A stretch of DNA of 64,000 bases from Boseongicola sp. (GCA_014075275.1 CP046179.1:3539165-3603164), one strand, 5' to 3'. Numbered from the stretch's first letter, positions 51,147 through 60,517 are shown. Program-made: numbers and translations. Notes: generated by a model not told the origin, from the letters alone.

Positions 51147-53085
51147 GGACGACTTCGACGGCGCGGTGGAAATCCTGCGCGCCTGGGGCGCAGGCCTCAC
51201 GCCGGATCCGGACCTGACGGTTTCGGAATGGGCAGATCGGCACAGGATGTTGTCAGGGCGTGCCTCGGCCGAACCGGGCCGGTATCGCACGGCGCGCACG
51301 CCTTACATGGGCGAAATCATGGACCGGCTGTCGCCCGGCGACCCGACACAGCGGATCGTGTTCATGAAGGCGGCGCAGGTCGGCGCGACCGAGGCCGGCA
51401 ACAACTGGATTGGGTTCGCTATCCACCAAGCGCCGGGGCCGATGCTGGCCGTCCAGCCGACGGTGGAACTGGCGAAACGGAACTCGAGGCAACGGATTGA
51501 TCCACTGATTGATGAAAGTCCGGAACTGCGGGAACGGGTAAAACCGGCCCGGTCGCGCGACGCGGGCAATACGATGCTGTCCAAGGAATTCGCGGGCGGT
51601 ATCCTGATCATGACCGGGGCAAACTCGGCCGTGGGGCTGCGCTCGACCCCGGCGCGCTACATTTTCCTCGACGAGGTCGATGCCTATCCGGCGTCCGCCG
51701 ACGATGAGGGTGATCCGGTTACGCTAGCGGAAGCGCGTTCGCTGACCTTCGCCCACCGGCGCAAGGTGTTCTTGGTCTCAACCCCGACCATTCGCGGGAT
51801 GAGCCGGATTGAACGGGACTATGAGGCCAGTGATCAGCGCCGGTTTTTCGTCCCATGCCCGCATTGTGGCGCGATGCAGTGGCTTAAATTCGAACGACTG
51901 CGCTGGCAGAAGGGACAGCCGGAAACGGCGGAATATCATTGTGAGGACTGTGAGACGCCCATCGCGGACCACAACAAGACGGCCATGCTGGAGGCTGGCG
52001 AATGGCGACCGACCGCCACGGCGGCCGATCCCAACACGGTCGGCTACCACCTCTCCGCGCTCTATTCACCCATCGGCTGGCTCAGCTGGGAGCGGATCGT
52101 GCGGGCGTGGGATGCGGCGCAAGGATCGGACGAAGCGATCAAGGCCTTCCGCAACACGATCCTCGGCGAGACCTGGGTCGAAACCGGCGAAGCGCCGGAT
52201 TGGCAGCGGCTCTACGACCGGCGCGAGCACTGGAAACCGGGCATTGTGCCTGCGGGCGGGCTGTTCCTGACCGCTGGGGCCGACGTCCAGAAAGACCGGA
52301 TCGAAGTCGATGTCTGGGCCTGGGGCCGTGGGCTGGAAAGCTGGCTGCTCGATCACATCGTGATCGAGGGCGGCCCCGACCGGCATGAGGCCTGGGGCGA
52401 CCTGACCGAACTGCTCGGCCGGACGTGGCCGCACGAGCGTGGCGCGCATCTGAAGATCGCGCGGCTTGCCATCGACACTGGCTATGAGGCCCCGGCGGTC
52501 TATGGCTGGTCGCGGGCCCAAGGGTTTGCACAGGTCGCACCAGTCAAGGGTGTCGAAGGCTTCAACCGGGCCAGCCCTGTGTCGGGGCCCACTTACGTGG
52601 ACGCGACCGAGGGCGGCAAGCGTTTGCGCCGCGGCGCACGGCTCTGGACCGTGGCAGTATCGACCTTCAAGGCCGAGACCTATCGCTTCCTGCGGCTGGA
52701 ACGGCCAACCGAGGAGGAACGCGCTAACGGCGCAGAATTCTCACCCGGCACGGTGCATCTGCCGCACTGGGTCGAGAACGAATGGCTGAAGCAGTTCGTG
52801 GCCGAGCAACTGGTCACGGTGCGCACGAAGCGTGGCTTTGCCCGACTGGAATGGCAGAAGCTGCGCGAGCGCAACGAGGCGCTGGATTGCCGGGTCTATG
52901 CCCGCGCCGCCGCCTGGATCGCGGGTGCGGATCGCTGGACCGACGAGAAATGGCGTGACCTCGAGGATCAACTCGGTGTCGCCGACGCCTCTGCGGATCC
53001 CGCGGGGCAGATCAACAGGCAAGCGCAGACGTCGCAAGGCAAACGTCAATCCGACTGGCTCGGACGGCGCGGAGGATGGTTTTGA
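51094..53085 (+). CDS. Terminase large subunit (lambda GpA family)
   Basis: Packaging ATPase/nuclease of 663 residues. The ATPase part has the deviant Walker A FMKAAQVGATEAGNN, the GpA-type PGPMLAVQPTVELAKRNSRQRIDPL, and Walker B ARYIFLDEVDAYP followed by FLVSTPTIRGMSRI. A zinc-ribbon-like CPHCGAMQW...CEDC lies near residue 265. The nuclease begins at LTAGADVQKDRIEVDVWAWG. It cuts cos sites and pumps DNA into proheads. ATG at 51094 lies inside the small subunit gene. Confidence 0.9.
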   Translation: MSVPSSTILPRSNPISGEDDFDGAVEILRAWGAGLTPDPDLTVSEWADRHRMLSGRASAEPGRYRTARTPYMGEIMDRLSPGDPTQRIVFMKAAQVGATEAGNNWIGFAIHQAPGPMLAVQPTVELAKRNSRQRIDPLIDESPELRERVKPARSRDAGNTMLSKEFAGGILIMTGANSAVGLRSTPARYIFLDEVDAYPASADDEGDPVTLAEARSLTFAHRRKVFLVSTPTIRGMSRIERDYEASDQRRFFVPCPHCGAMQWLKFERLRWQKGQPETAEYHCEDCETPIADHNKTAMLEAGEWRPTATAADPNTVGYHLSALYSPIGWLSWERIVRAWDAAQGSDEAIKAFRNTILGETWVETGEAPDWQRLYDRREHWKPGIVPAGGLFLTAGADVQKDRIEVDVWAWGRGLESWLLDHIVIEGGPDRHEAWGDLTELLGRTWPHERGAHLKIARLAIDTGYEAPAVYGWSRAQGFAQVAPVKGVEGFNRASPVSGPTYVDATEGGKRLRRGARLWTVAVSTFKAETYRFLRLERPTEEERANGAEFSPGTVHLPHWVENEWLKQFVAEQLVTVRTKRGFARLEWQKLRERNEALDCRVYARAAAWIAGADRWTDEKWRDLEDQLGVADASADPAGQINRQAQTSQGKRQSDWLGRRGGWF

Positions 53086-53294
53086 TGGCAGACTGGACCG
53101 AAACCGAGCTGTCCGCGTTGCGCCGGGCCTATTCCAGCGGCACGACCCGGGTCAGCTATGACGGCAAGTCGGTCGACTATGGCTCGGCCGAGGATCTGCT
53201 GGTGCGCATCCGCACCATCGAGCGGGCCATAGCGGGCACCACACAACCGGTGCCAATCGCTGGGCTCGCGGGCTTCTCGCGCGGGGATCGCTGA
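53085..53294 (+). CDS. Head-tail joining protein, gpW-like
   Basis: Protein of 69 residues (MADWTETELSALRRAYSSGTTRVSYDGKSVDYGSAEDLLVRIRTIE). Helix, hairpin, helix is the order expected for lambda gpW, which closes the connector after packaging. Its ATG overlaps the terminase stop (TGATG), and its stop overlaps the portal start. Confidence 0.75.
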   Translation: MADWTETELSALRRAYSSGTTRVSYDGKSVDYGSAEDLLVRIRTIERAIAGTTQPVPIAGLAGFSRGDR

Positions 53295-54850
53295 TGTGGG
53301 CCAACTGGTTTGACCATGCGATTGCCTCGGTGGCACCACGCACGGCGGCCCGTCGTGTGCTGGCGCGGCAGGCATTCGAAACCCTGACGCGGGGCTATGA
53401 TGGTGCCTCGAAGGGGCGACGGACCGACGGCTGGCGTGCGCCGGGCACCTCGGCCGATACCGAGGTTGGCGTGGCCGGGGCGCTGCTGCGCGACCGGATG
53501 CGCGATCTGGTCCGCAACAACCCGCATGCGGCCAAGGCCGTGGCGGTGCTGGTAAACAACATTGTCGGTGCGGGCATCATGCCTCGGGCGGCGAGCGGCA
53601 ATGACAAGCTGGACCGGAAGGTCGATGCGCTCTTCGCAAGGTGGTCGGACGCCGCTGACGCCGACGGCCAGCTCGACTTCTATGGGCTGCAGACGTTGAT
53701 CTGCCGCGAGATGGTCGAGGCAGGTGAGGTCCTGGTGCGCCGACGTCTGCGCCGCGCAGCGGATGGCTTGCCTGTCCCGCTGCAAGTGCAGGTGCTGGAG
53801 GCCGACTTCCTCGACACCACGAAATCCGGCACCATCGGCGCGGGACGCCTCGTCCAGGGGATCGAGTTCGATCCAGTCGGCAAACGCCGGGCCTATTGGC
53901 TGCATGCCGAACATCCGGGTGATGCCTATGGCACGTTGCAGAACGGGTTGCAGAGCCGCCCGGTCCCGGCGACCGAGATCGCCCATGTTTACGAGAAGCA
54001 GCGCACGCAGGCGCGCGGCGTTCCCTGGGGCGCGCCGGTGATCCGCAGTTTGCGCGACCTCGACGACTACGAGGTGGCCGAACTGGTCCGCAAGAAGACC
54101 GAGGCCTGCGTCACCGCCATCGTCTTCGGCGACGACGAGGCGCAGCAGGGCATCGCTCCCTCCGTGGTCGATGCTGATGGAAACCGCGTCGAGCAGTTCG
54201 AGCCTGGCCTCATTGCCTATGCGCGCGGCGGCAAGGACATTCGATTTAACCAGCCTTCGGCTACGGGCGGCTATGCAGAATACAAGCGGGCGAGCCTGCA
54301 TACGATCTCGGCCGGGTTCCGCGTGCCGTATGAGTTGCTGACCGGCGATCTCTCCCAGGTGAACTATTCCTCGATCCGCGCGGGGCTGGTTGAATTCCGC
54401 CGCCAGATCGATGCCGTCCAGTGGCAGCTGTTCATCCCGATGTTCTGCGCCCCGGTCTGGCGCTGGTTCACGGAAGCCGCATGGGCGGCGGGCCAGATCC
54501 CATCGCCGGACGTACCGGTCGAATGGTCGCCGCCGAAGTTCGAGGCGGTCGATCCGCAGAAGGACGCGATGGCGAACCTGCTGTCGATCCGATCTGGCAC
54601 CATGACGCTGGCCGAGGTGATCGCCCGGCAGGGCCGCAATCCGGACGCGGTGCTGGCCGAGATCGCTGCGACCAACGCCAAGCTCGATGCCCTCGGGCTG
54701 GTTCTCGACAGCGACCCGCGACGAGTCACCAAGACCGGGAGCGCGCAGACCAGCGACCCGGCCACCGATCCGGATGCCGACGAACCGGCCGACGACGAGC
54801 CCACCGCTGACGCGGAAACCGATCCGGCGCAGGCCGACCAACAGGACTGA
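53294..54850 (+). CDS. Portal protein, lambda GpB family
   Basis: Protein of 518 residues. Recognisable parts are RDLVRNNPHAAKAVAVLVNNIVGAGI near residue 70, QVQVLEADFLDTTKSG near 160, GIEFDPVGKRRAYWLHAEHPG near 188 and ISAGFRVPYELLTGDLSQVNYSSIRAGLVEFRR near 338, all characteristic of lambda-type portals. The C-terminal 50 residues are a disordered acidic tail. It forms the dodecameric DNA entry ring. Confidence 0.9.
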   Translation: MWANWFDHAIASVAPRTAARRVLARQAFETLTRGYDGASKGRRTDGWRAPGTSADTEVGVAGALLRDRMRDLVRNNPHAAKAVAVLVNNIVGAGIMPRAASGNDKLDRKVDALFARWSDAADADGQLDFYGLQTLICREMVEAGEVLVRRRLRRAADGLPVPLQVQVLEADFLDTTKSGTIGAGRLVQGIEFDPVGKRRAYWLHAEHPGDAYGTLQNGLQSRPVPATEIAHVYEKQRTQARGVPWGAPVIRSLRDLDDYEVAELVRKKTEACVTAIVFGDDEAQQGIAPSVVDADGNRVEQFEPGLIAYARGGKDIRFNQPSATGGYAEYKRASLHTISAGFRVPYELLTGDLSQVNYSSIRAGLVEFRRQIDAVQWQLFIPMFCAPVWRWFTEAAWAAGQIPSPDVPVEWSPPKFEAVDPQKDAMANLLSIRSGTMTLAEVIARQGRNPDAVLAEIAATNAKLDALGLVLDSDPRRVTKTGSAQTSDPATDPDADEPADDEPTADAETDPAQADQQD

Positions 54851-54855
54851 CCAAC

Positions 54856-56910
54856 ATGGACACAATGATCGAAATCCCGGCCTTGCGCCGGATGGCGGAG
54901 CTTGCGCTGAACTCAGCGGACACCGACACCCGCACCGTCGAGGTGATCTGGTCAGCGGGCGCTCGGGTTCGTCGATCGACCCTGTTCGGCGAACCCTACG
55001 ACGAGGAATTGAGCCTCGATCCAGACCATGTGCGGCTCGATCGTCTGAACGCCGGCGCGCCGTTTCTGAAGGTGCATGAGATCGAAACGCTGGATGCCGT
55101 GATCGGCTCGGTCGTCCCGGGGTCTGCCCGGATCGAAAACGGTCGCGGCATTGCGCAGGTCCGGATTTCTGAGCGCGCCGATGTCGAACCGATCTGGCGC
55201 GATATCCAGGCGGGCCATATCCGGGCGGTGTCCATCGGCTACCAGGTCCACCGGTTCGAAGTGTCCAAGCCCGAAGCGGCTCGCGAGCTTTGGCGCGCGG
55301 TGGACTGGACGCCCTTCGAGGTGTCCGCCGTGCCGGTCGGGGCAGATCCCGCCGCAGGGTTTCGCGCCCAATCCCAACTTCACGATTGCGTCCTCCATCG
55401 CCGGGACGTCCCACCCACTCAAACAGGAGCCATCCCGATGACGGAAAAACCCAACGCCCTGGCCGCAGAGGCCAAAGATCAGCCCAGCGACATCAATGCT
55501 GCCGAGGACACCACCATGACTGAACCGAAGACGCCTGTGGCCGAGCCGAAGGTTGCTGCCGTTGAGACCCGCGCGCAGCCAAAGCCGCAGAAGCCCGATG
55601 CCCCCGTTGTGCCTGACACTGAAGCTGTTGCGACCCGGGCCCGCGAGACGGAGCGTGACCGGGTGTCCACAATCTATGATCTGGCCGGGCGGCTGAACCT
55701 CGAGCGCAGCTTTGCCGAGGATCTGGTCAAGCGCGGCACGGATATCGGCGAAGCCCGGCGTTTGATCCTCGATCAGGTCGCCTCCAAATCCGAAGAAACC
55801 CGCACCTTCAGCCAGGTGTCGATCCCACTCGGCGGCCGCGACGAGCAGATCACCCGCCGCGATGCCGTCGCGAACGCGCTTCTGCACCGTTACAGCCCAA
55901 CGCTGTTCACTCTGGAAGATGCCGCTCGCCAGTATCGTGGCATGACGCTCATGGAACTGGCCCGCGAGAGCCTTGGCAATGCTGGGGTCAATACGCGGGG
56001 CCTGTCTCGCGACGAGGTGGCAACGCGGGCCTTGCATTCGACGTCCGACTTCCCGGAGATCCTCTCGGCGGTCACCAACAAGACCCTGCGGCAGGCCTAT
56101 GACGCCTATCCCCGCACATTCATGCTGTTCTGCCGCCAGGTTCTGGCCACCGACTTCAAGGCGATGCACCGGGTCCAGCTCGGCGAAGCGCCGCAGCTGC
56201 TGGAGGTGGGCGAAAGCGGCGAGTTCAAACGCGGGACACTCGGCGAGAGCAAGGAGAGCTACAAGGTCAAGACCTATGGCCGGGTGGTCGCCATCACCCG
56301 CCAGACGCTGATCAACGACGATCTCGACGCCTTCACTCGGATCCCCGCGATGTACGGCAACTCCATCGCCCAGCTGGAATCGGACGTCGTCTGGGGCATC
56401 ATCACCGCCAACCCGGCGATGGCGGACGGCAACGCCCTGTTCCACACCAGCCACAAGAACCTCGCAGGAACAGGCGCAGCGCTGGCGGTCGATGCTGTCG
56501 GTGCGGCCCGCGCGGCGATGGCCAAGCAGACCGGGCTCGACAAGAAGACGGTGCTGAACGTCCGCCCCGCCTTCCTGATCGTGCCCGCCTCGCTGGAACT
56601 GAAGGCGGAGCAGATGGTCGCCCAGAACCTGGTGCCCGCAGCGACGTCCAATGTCGTGCCGCAGTCGATCCGCACCCTCGCGCCGATCAGCGAGCCACGC
56701 CTCGATGCCGCCAGCGTAACCGCCTGGTACCTCGCGGCCAGCCCGAACCAGATCGACACCATCGAGTACGCCTATCTCGAGGGTCAGCAGGGCGCGTACA
56801 TTGAGACCCGGAACGGCTTCGACGTCGACGGCGTCGAGATCAAGTGCCGCCTCGATTTCGGCGCAAAGGCCATCGACTGGCGCGGCCTCTACAAGAACCC
56901 CGGCGCATAA
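54856..56910 (+). CDS. Prohead protease / major capsid protein fusion
   Basis: Protein of 684 residues. Residues 1-180 resemble a HK97-type prohead protease (FGEPYDEELSLDPDHV, FLKVHEIETLDAVIGSV, GHIRAVSIGYQVHRFEV, WTPFEVSAVPVGADP). About 195-300 is a charged, alanine/proline-rich scaffold-like linker. From about 310 to the end is a Mu-like/HK97-fold capsid (SDFPEILSAVTNKTLRQAYDAYPRTF, then VGESGEFKRGTLGESKESYKVKTYGRVVAITRQTLINDD). Self-cleavage would release mature capsid. An internal ribosome-binding site and ATG at 55438 could give a second product. Confidence 0.85.
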   Translation: MDTMIEIPALRRMAELALNSADTDTRTVEVIWSAGARVRRSTLFGEPYDEELSLDPDHVRLDRLNAGAPFLKVHEIETLDAVIGSVVPGSARIENGRGIAQVRISERADVEPIWRDIQAGHIRAVSIGYQVHRFEVSKPEAARELWRAVDWTPFEVSAVPVGADPAAGFRAQSQLHDCVLHRRDVPPTQTGAIPMTEKPNALAAEAKDQPSDINAAEDTTMTEPKTPVAEPKVAAVETRAQPKPQKPDAPVVPDTEAVATRARETERDRVSTIYDLAGRLNLERSFAEDLVKRGTDIGEARRLILDQVASKSEETRTFSQVSIPLGGRDEQITRRDAVANALLHRYSPTLFTLEDAARQYRGMTLMELARESLGNAGVNTRGLSRDEVATRALHSTSDFPEILSAVTNKTLRQAYDAYPRTFMLFCRQVLATDFKAMHRVQLGEAPQLLEVGESGEFKRGTLGESKESYKVKTYGRVVAITRQTLINDDLDAFTRIPAMYGNSIAQLESDVVWGIITANPAMADGNALFHTSHKNLAGTGAALAVDAVGAARAAMAKQTGLDKKTVLNVRPAFLIVPASLELKAEQMVAQNLVPAATSNVVPQSIRTLAPISEPRLDAASVTAWYLAASPNQIDTIEYAYLEGQQGAYIETRNGFDVDGVEIKCRLDFGAKAIDWRGLYKNPGA
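55425..55440 (+). promoter_or_regulatory. Internal ribosome-binding site and start inside the protease-capsid gene
   Basis: AGGAG at 55425-55429 is followed after 8 bases by an in-frame ATG at 55438 (MTEKPNALAAEAKDQ). It sits precisely at the border between protease and linker/capsid parts. Initiation here would produce a capsid (with scaffold-like N-terminus) free of the protease, like nested genes in other phages. Confidence 0.55.
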
Positions 56911-56988
56911 AACGGGCCGTCCCTGACATCTCACCTCTAACGGGCGGTCCAATCGGGCCGCCCGTTCCATTTTGCAAAGGATCCCGCA

Positions 56989-57324
56989 ATGAAAAACTAC
57001 GTCCAGCCCGGCAACACCATCACCCTGACCGCGCCCTACGCCGTGACCTCCGGCGATGGCCTGCTCGTCGGCTCTATTTTCGGCGTGGCCGCCGGGGATG
57101 CTGCCAATGCCGAGACGGTCGAGACCGCCCTCATCGGAGTCTTCGACCTGAAGAAAGTCGCGAGCCAAGCCTGGTCCACCGGTGACAAGGTCTATTGGGA
57201 CAACACCAACAAGGAAGCCACCAAGACCGCCACCGCGAACACGCTGATCGGTGTGGCCGTTGAGTCTGTTGCGGGCGGCGCGGGTGACCTGATCGGCCGG
57301 GTGCGCCTGAACGGCAGTTTCTGA
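56989..57324 (+). CDS. Capsid decoration/cement protein, DUF2190 family
   Basis: Protein of 111 residues (MKNYVQPGNTITLTAPYAVTSGDGLLVGSIFGVAAGDA to GRVRLNGSF). Beta-rich, with the DUF2190 pattern of hydrophobic strands and GVFDLKKV; YWDNTNKEAT is typical. Such proteins stabilise the expanded head. It lies 78 bases after the capsid gene with a good AAAGGAT ribosome-binding site. Its stop overlaps the next start. Confidence 0.75.
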   Translation: MKNYVQPGNTITLTAPYAVTSGDGLLVGSIFGVAAGDAANAETVETALIGVFDLKKVASQAWSTGDKVYWDNTNKEATKTATANTLIGVAVESVAGGAGDLIGRVRLNGSF

Positions 57325-57635
57325 TGACGGCGTTTGCCGCCATTCTGGATGCTCTGTTCGCGGATCCCAACATCGGGCGTGAGGCGGTCTACACCTCCGA
57401 TGGCGGCGCGCCCGTGCTGGTGCGCGTCGTCTCCCGGCAGGCTGATGCCATCACCGAATTCGGCGATGCGCGGCTCTGGTCGGAAACGACCCGGATCGAT
57501 CTTCGCGTCGCGGAAGTTCCGGCACCGCGTCCCGGCGACCGATTGGAAATGGATGGCGACGCCTTCCTCATTCAGGGCGAACCCGTCCGGGACCGGGAGC
57601 GGCTGGTCTGGACTGTTGATCTGAGGCCCGCGTGA
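57324..57635 (+). CDS. Head-tail connector/completion protein
   Basis: Protein of 103 residues (MTAFAAILDALFADPNIGREAVY to TVDLRPA), beta-rich after the first helix and ending in PVRDRERLVWTVDLRP. The size, fold pattern and place between the decoration and tail completion genes fit a lambda FII- or Gifsy-2-like joining protein. Overlaps the flanking genes by 1 and 4 bases. Confidence 0.6.
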   Translation: MTAFAAILDALFADPNIGREAVYTSDGGAPVLVRVVSRQADAITEFGDARLWSETTRIDLRVAEVPAPRPGDRLEMDGDAFLIQGEPVRDRERLVWTVDLRPA

Positions 57636-58258
57636 AGCTGAAGCTCGACATCGATCCGGACATCGTCGCCATGATGGCAGCGGAGGTCGCGGCGGGCGAA
57701 CGTGCTGTGACAGCTGCCATGCGCGAGGCCGGGACCGGGCTCAAGACTGCCTGGCGCACGCAGATCACTGGCGCGGGATTGGGGCGACGGCTTGCCAACT
57801 CGATCCGCAACCAGAACTTCCCGAGGTCGGGCGAGAGCTTGGATGCAGCCGCGCTGGTCTGGTCCAAGGCCCCGGTCATCGTGGGAGCGCATGACACCGG
57901 CCCGCTGATCCGCTCGAAAGACGGGTTCTGGCTGGCGATCCCGCTGCCCGCCGCAGGCAAGTCGCTGCGCGGCGGCAGGATAACCCCCGGCGAATGGGAA
58001 CGGCGACGCGGGCTGCGCCTGCGTTTCGTCTATCGTCGCACGGGGCCGAGCTTGCTGGTGGCAGAGGGACGGCTGAACACGAAGGGTCAGGCGGTCGTGT
58101 CCCGCTCCAAGACCGGGCGCGGAAAGGTCACCGCGCCGATCTTCCTGCTCGTGCCGCAGGTGAAACTGCCGAAGCGGCTGGACCTCGCGCGGGATGCAGA
58201 CCGGGCGCTTGACAGCGTCCCGGGGCTGATCGTGGCGAAATGGGTTGTTCAGCGATAG
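57632..58258 (+). CDS. Tail completion protein (DUF6441-like)
   Basis: Protein of 208 residues (MKLKLDIDPDIVAMMAAEVAAGERAV). A helical N-terminus contains GTGLKTAWRTQITGAGLGRRLANSIRNQNFP, followed by a beta-rich C-terminal half. It resembles phage proteins labelled DUF6441, located where lambda has the Z-type tail completion gene. It is followed by a reverse-strand insertion and then the tail terminator gene. Confidence 0.6.
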   Translation: MKLKLDIDPDIVAMMAAEVAAGERAVTAAMREAGTGLKTAWRTQITGAGLGRRLANSIRNQNFPRSGESLDAAALVWSKAPVIVGAHDTGPLIRSKDGFWLAIPLPAAGKSLRGGRITPGEWERRRGLRLRFVYRRTGPSLLVAEGRLNTKGQAVVSRSKTGRGKVTAPIFLLVPQVKLPKRLDLARDADRALDSVPGLIVAKWVVQR

Positions 58259-58297
58259 GATCGGAAATTGGCTATCGTTTCCTCGTGCCAAGCAACC

Positions 58298-59002
58298 CTA
58301 ACCAAAAACCGAACTCGTTAACTCCAAGTATTTAGGTCGAGAAAAGTTGGCTTGCTCCACATGTTCGAAATGCGAAACGAAATGCTCGGCCTCCACACTT
58401 TGAGCGCGAATATGTGGCTTCAAATAGGTAATAAACTCTGATCCAGCGCCAATTATTATTGGAATCATGTTTATAAAGACCCGATGGATTGGAACTCCGT
58501 CCTGATCAGCGAAACGTTCAAATCCATCTGCCTCGATGCGGTGTCTGACGAGGTTCCGAGCATTTGCGCGCAAGCGGCTTTGATCCCTTGGCATGTCGAG
58601 GAGCACACAAAAGTCTCCCCAAGAAGCGTAGTGGTCAATGAACCCTCCGCCGTCTTCGCCGTCCCCAGCAGGAAAATCTACAAGGAGGTAGTCTTGGCGT
58701 TCGTTCTGCTGCGCATGGCGGTGCACACTGCGGATGCCGTGCGCTTTATTGTGATGCTTGGCATTTCTGTATGCAAGAACAGCGCAACAAAGCGGGTGTG
58801 CATAAAAATCAAAATCGACTTCCTGAGTTTCTCGAACTGCGTCGTACAAGCTGGCGAATGTGTCGAGCATGCTCTTACAGGCGAGCTCAACATTGCCGAT
58901 CGCCTCGCTTGAATCGATGAGGAATAGTTCTTGGAATCTGTATTTCTGTTCAATGAAAACTCGCAGCGACTGTGCAAAATCTTCGAATCTGTCTGTAATC
59001 AT
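58298..59002 (-). CDS. Reverse-strand cargo (moron) gene with an RNxxxH motif; function unknown
   Basis: Protein of 234 residues on the strand opposite to the structural operon, between two tail genes. Its base composition is visibly more AT-rich than the flanking phage genes. ATG at 59002 has AGGAAG 5 bases upstream. The N-terminal half is helical (FEDFAQSLRVFIEQKYRFQELF, then VELACKSMLDTFASLYDAV). At residues 76-90, LAYRNAKHHNKAHGI contains RNxxxH (R79, N80, H84), the signature of HEPN ribonucleases. A second, less helical half follows. Cargo genes in such positions often encode defence or exclusion factors. The HEPN reading is inference from motif and context. Confidence 0.6.
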   Translation of the reverse strand: MITDRFEDFAQSLRVFIEQKYRFQELFLIDSSEAIGNVELACKSMLDTFASLYDAVRETQEVDFDFYAHPLCCAVLAYRNAKHHNKAHGIRSVHRHAQQNERQDYLLVDFPAGDGEDGGGFIDHYASWGDFCVLLDMPRDQSRLRANARNLVRHRIEADGFERFADQDGVPIHRVFINMIPIIIGAGSEFITYLKPHIRAQSVEAEHFVSHFEHVEQANFSRPKYLELTSSVFG

Positions 59003-59137
59003 CTGACTTCCTAGTGAAAACCCACACAAGACTTAGTAGTTTTCCCGAGCTCCTTCCATCGCAGTTCGCAGCCTTTTTTCCGGAGCTCATGGGTGCATTG
59101 AGCCAGCAATTTCTACTGTCGAGCCCGGAAAGACACC

Positions 59138-59554
59138 ATGACTGTTCGTGAAACCATTCTCACCGCGCTGCAGGCGCGGCTTTTGACGCTGGCCGCAACC
59201 GCCCTGCGGGGTGAGGTCTTGCCCGAGCGCATACCCGCCGATGGCCTGTTGATCCTTCGGGATGGGGAGCCAGGCGATCCCGAGGTAACACTGTCGCCCC
59301 TGCGCTACCACTACCAGCACCGTGCCGAGATTGAGGCGGTCGTGCAGGGCACCGACCGTGACGCCGTCTTCGACACGCTGACCGCCAGCATCGGCACGGC
59401 AATTGCCGCCGACCGCACGCTCGGCGGCCTATGCGACTGGGTCGAAGCAGAAGCGCCACGCCCGGTCGATCTGCCGGTCGAAGGCGCGGCGAGCCTGAAG
59501 GCGGCCGTGATCCCGGTGGTGCTGCATTATTCAACGGCCGATCCGCTCGGCTGA
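59138..59554 (+). CDS. Tail terminator-like protein (gpU position)
   Basis: Protein of 138 residues (MTVRETILTALQARLLTLAATALRGEVLPERIP). An alpha helix is followed by a beta sheet with GLLILRDGEPGDPEVTLSPLRYHYQHRAEIEAVVQG and a C-terminal strand VIPVVLHYST. This matches the minor tail U / tail terminator fold and position just before the tail tube. It caps the tail tube after assembly. Some databases mislabel this family. Confidence 0.65.
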   Translation: MTVRETILTALQARLLTLAATALRGEVLPERIPADGLLILRDGEPGDPEVTLSPLRYHYQHRAEIEAVVQGTDRDAVFDTLTASIGTAIAADRTLGGLCDWVEAEAPRPVDLPVEGAASLKAAVIPVVLHYSTADPLG

Positions 59555-59578
59555 CCCTGACAATTCAAGGAGAATACG

Positions 59579-60517
59579 ATGGCACGAGCCCAAGGGGCGC
59601 GGGCGCAGATGGCGCTTGCGTTCGAAACGACCTATGGCACGCCGCCAGTCGGCGGCTTCACCAAGATGCCCTTCGCCAGCACCTCGCTCGGCGCGGAGCA
59701 GCCGCTGCTGAACTCGGAACTGCTGGGCTACGGCCGCGATCCGCTGGCACCGATCAAGGATGCGGTGACGGCAGACGGCGATGTCGTCGTGCCGCTCGAC
59801 GCCGAGGCCTTCGGCTTCTGGCTGAAGGCGACCTTTGGCGACCCGACCACATCTGGCACCGGTCCCTGGACGCACGAGTTTCAGTCGGGGTCTTGGATGC
59901 TGCCCAGCATGTCCATCGAGACCGGCATGCCCGAAGTGCCGCGCTACGCGATGTATTCCGGCTGTGTACTCGACCAGATCAACTGGCAGATGCAGCGCTC
60001 GGGGCTGCTGACCGCGACATCCCGGCTGGTGGCGCAGGGCGAGACGGTGGGCACAACGACCAGCGCAGGCACGCCCGCCGCGCTGGAATTGCAGCGCTTC
60101 GGCCATTTCAATGGGGCGATCACCCGCAACGGATCTGCCCTCGGCAATGTGGTCTCGGCCGACATTACCTACGCCAACAACCTCGACCGCATCGAGACCA
60201 TCCGCTCGGACGGCCGCATCGACGGCGCGGACCCGTCCATCGCTGCGCTGACCGGCTCCATCGAGGTGCGCTTCGCTGACCAGACACTGGTGACGCAGGC
60301 GATCAATGGCGATCCTTGCGAGCTTGAGTTCGCCTATCTGCTGCCCTCGGGCGAAAGCTTCACCTTCACCGTGCACGCCGTCTACCTGCCACGCCCGCGC
60401 ATCGAGATTTCCGGGCCGCAGGGCGTGCAGGCCACTTTCGACTGGCAAGCCGCCCGCGACAGCGTCGTCGGCCGGATGTGCACCGCAACCCTCCTGAACG
60501 ATGTGGAGACATATTGA
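59579..60517 (+). CDS. Major tail tube protein
   Basis: Protein of 312 residues (MARAQGARAQMALAFETTYGTPP...). Beta-rich, with GPWTHEFQSGSWMLPSMSIETGMP and the later duplication ELQRFGHFNGAITRNGSAL, as in siphophage tail tube proteins with an extra C-terminal domain. AAGGAG lies ahead of the ATG. It is placed between the terminator and the tail assembly chaperone, the standard order. Confidence 0.75.
   Translation: MARAQGARAQMALAFETTYGTPPVGGFTKMPFASTSLGAEQPLLNSELLGYGRDPLAPIKDAVTADGDVVVPLDAEAFGFWLKATFGDPTTSGTGPWTHEFQSGSWMLPSMSIETGMPEVPRYAMYSGCVLDQINWQMQRSGLLTATSRLVAQGETVGTTTSAGTPAALELQRFGHFNGAITRNGSALGNVVSADITYANNLDRIETIRSDGRIDGADPSIAALTGSIEVRFADQTLVTQAINGDPCELEFAYLLPSGESFTFTVHAVYLPRPRIEISGPQGVQATFDWQAARDSVVGRMCTATLLNDVETY

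Noticed and set aside
53177..57168. Two antisense frames of more than 700 codons across portal and capsid genes
   Set aside because: These are mirror frames of strongly biased GC-rich genes; the low-complexity Arg/Gly-rich products match no family.
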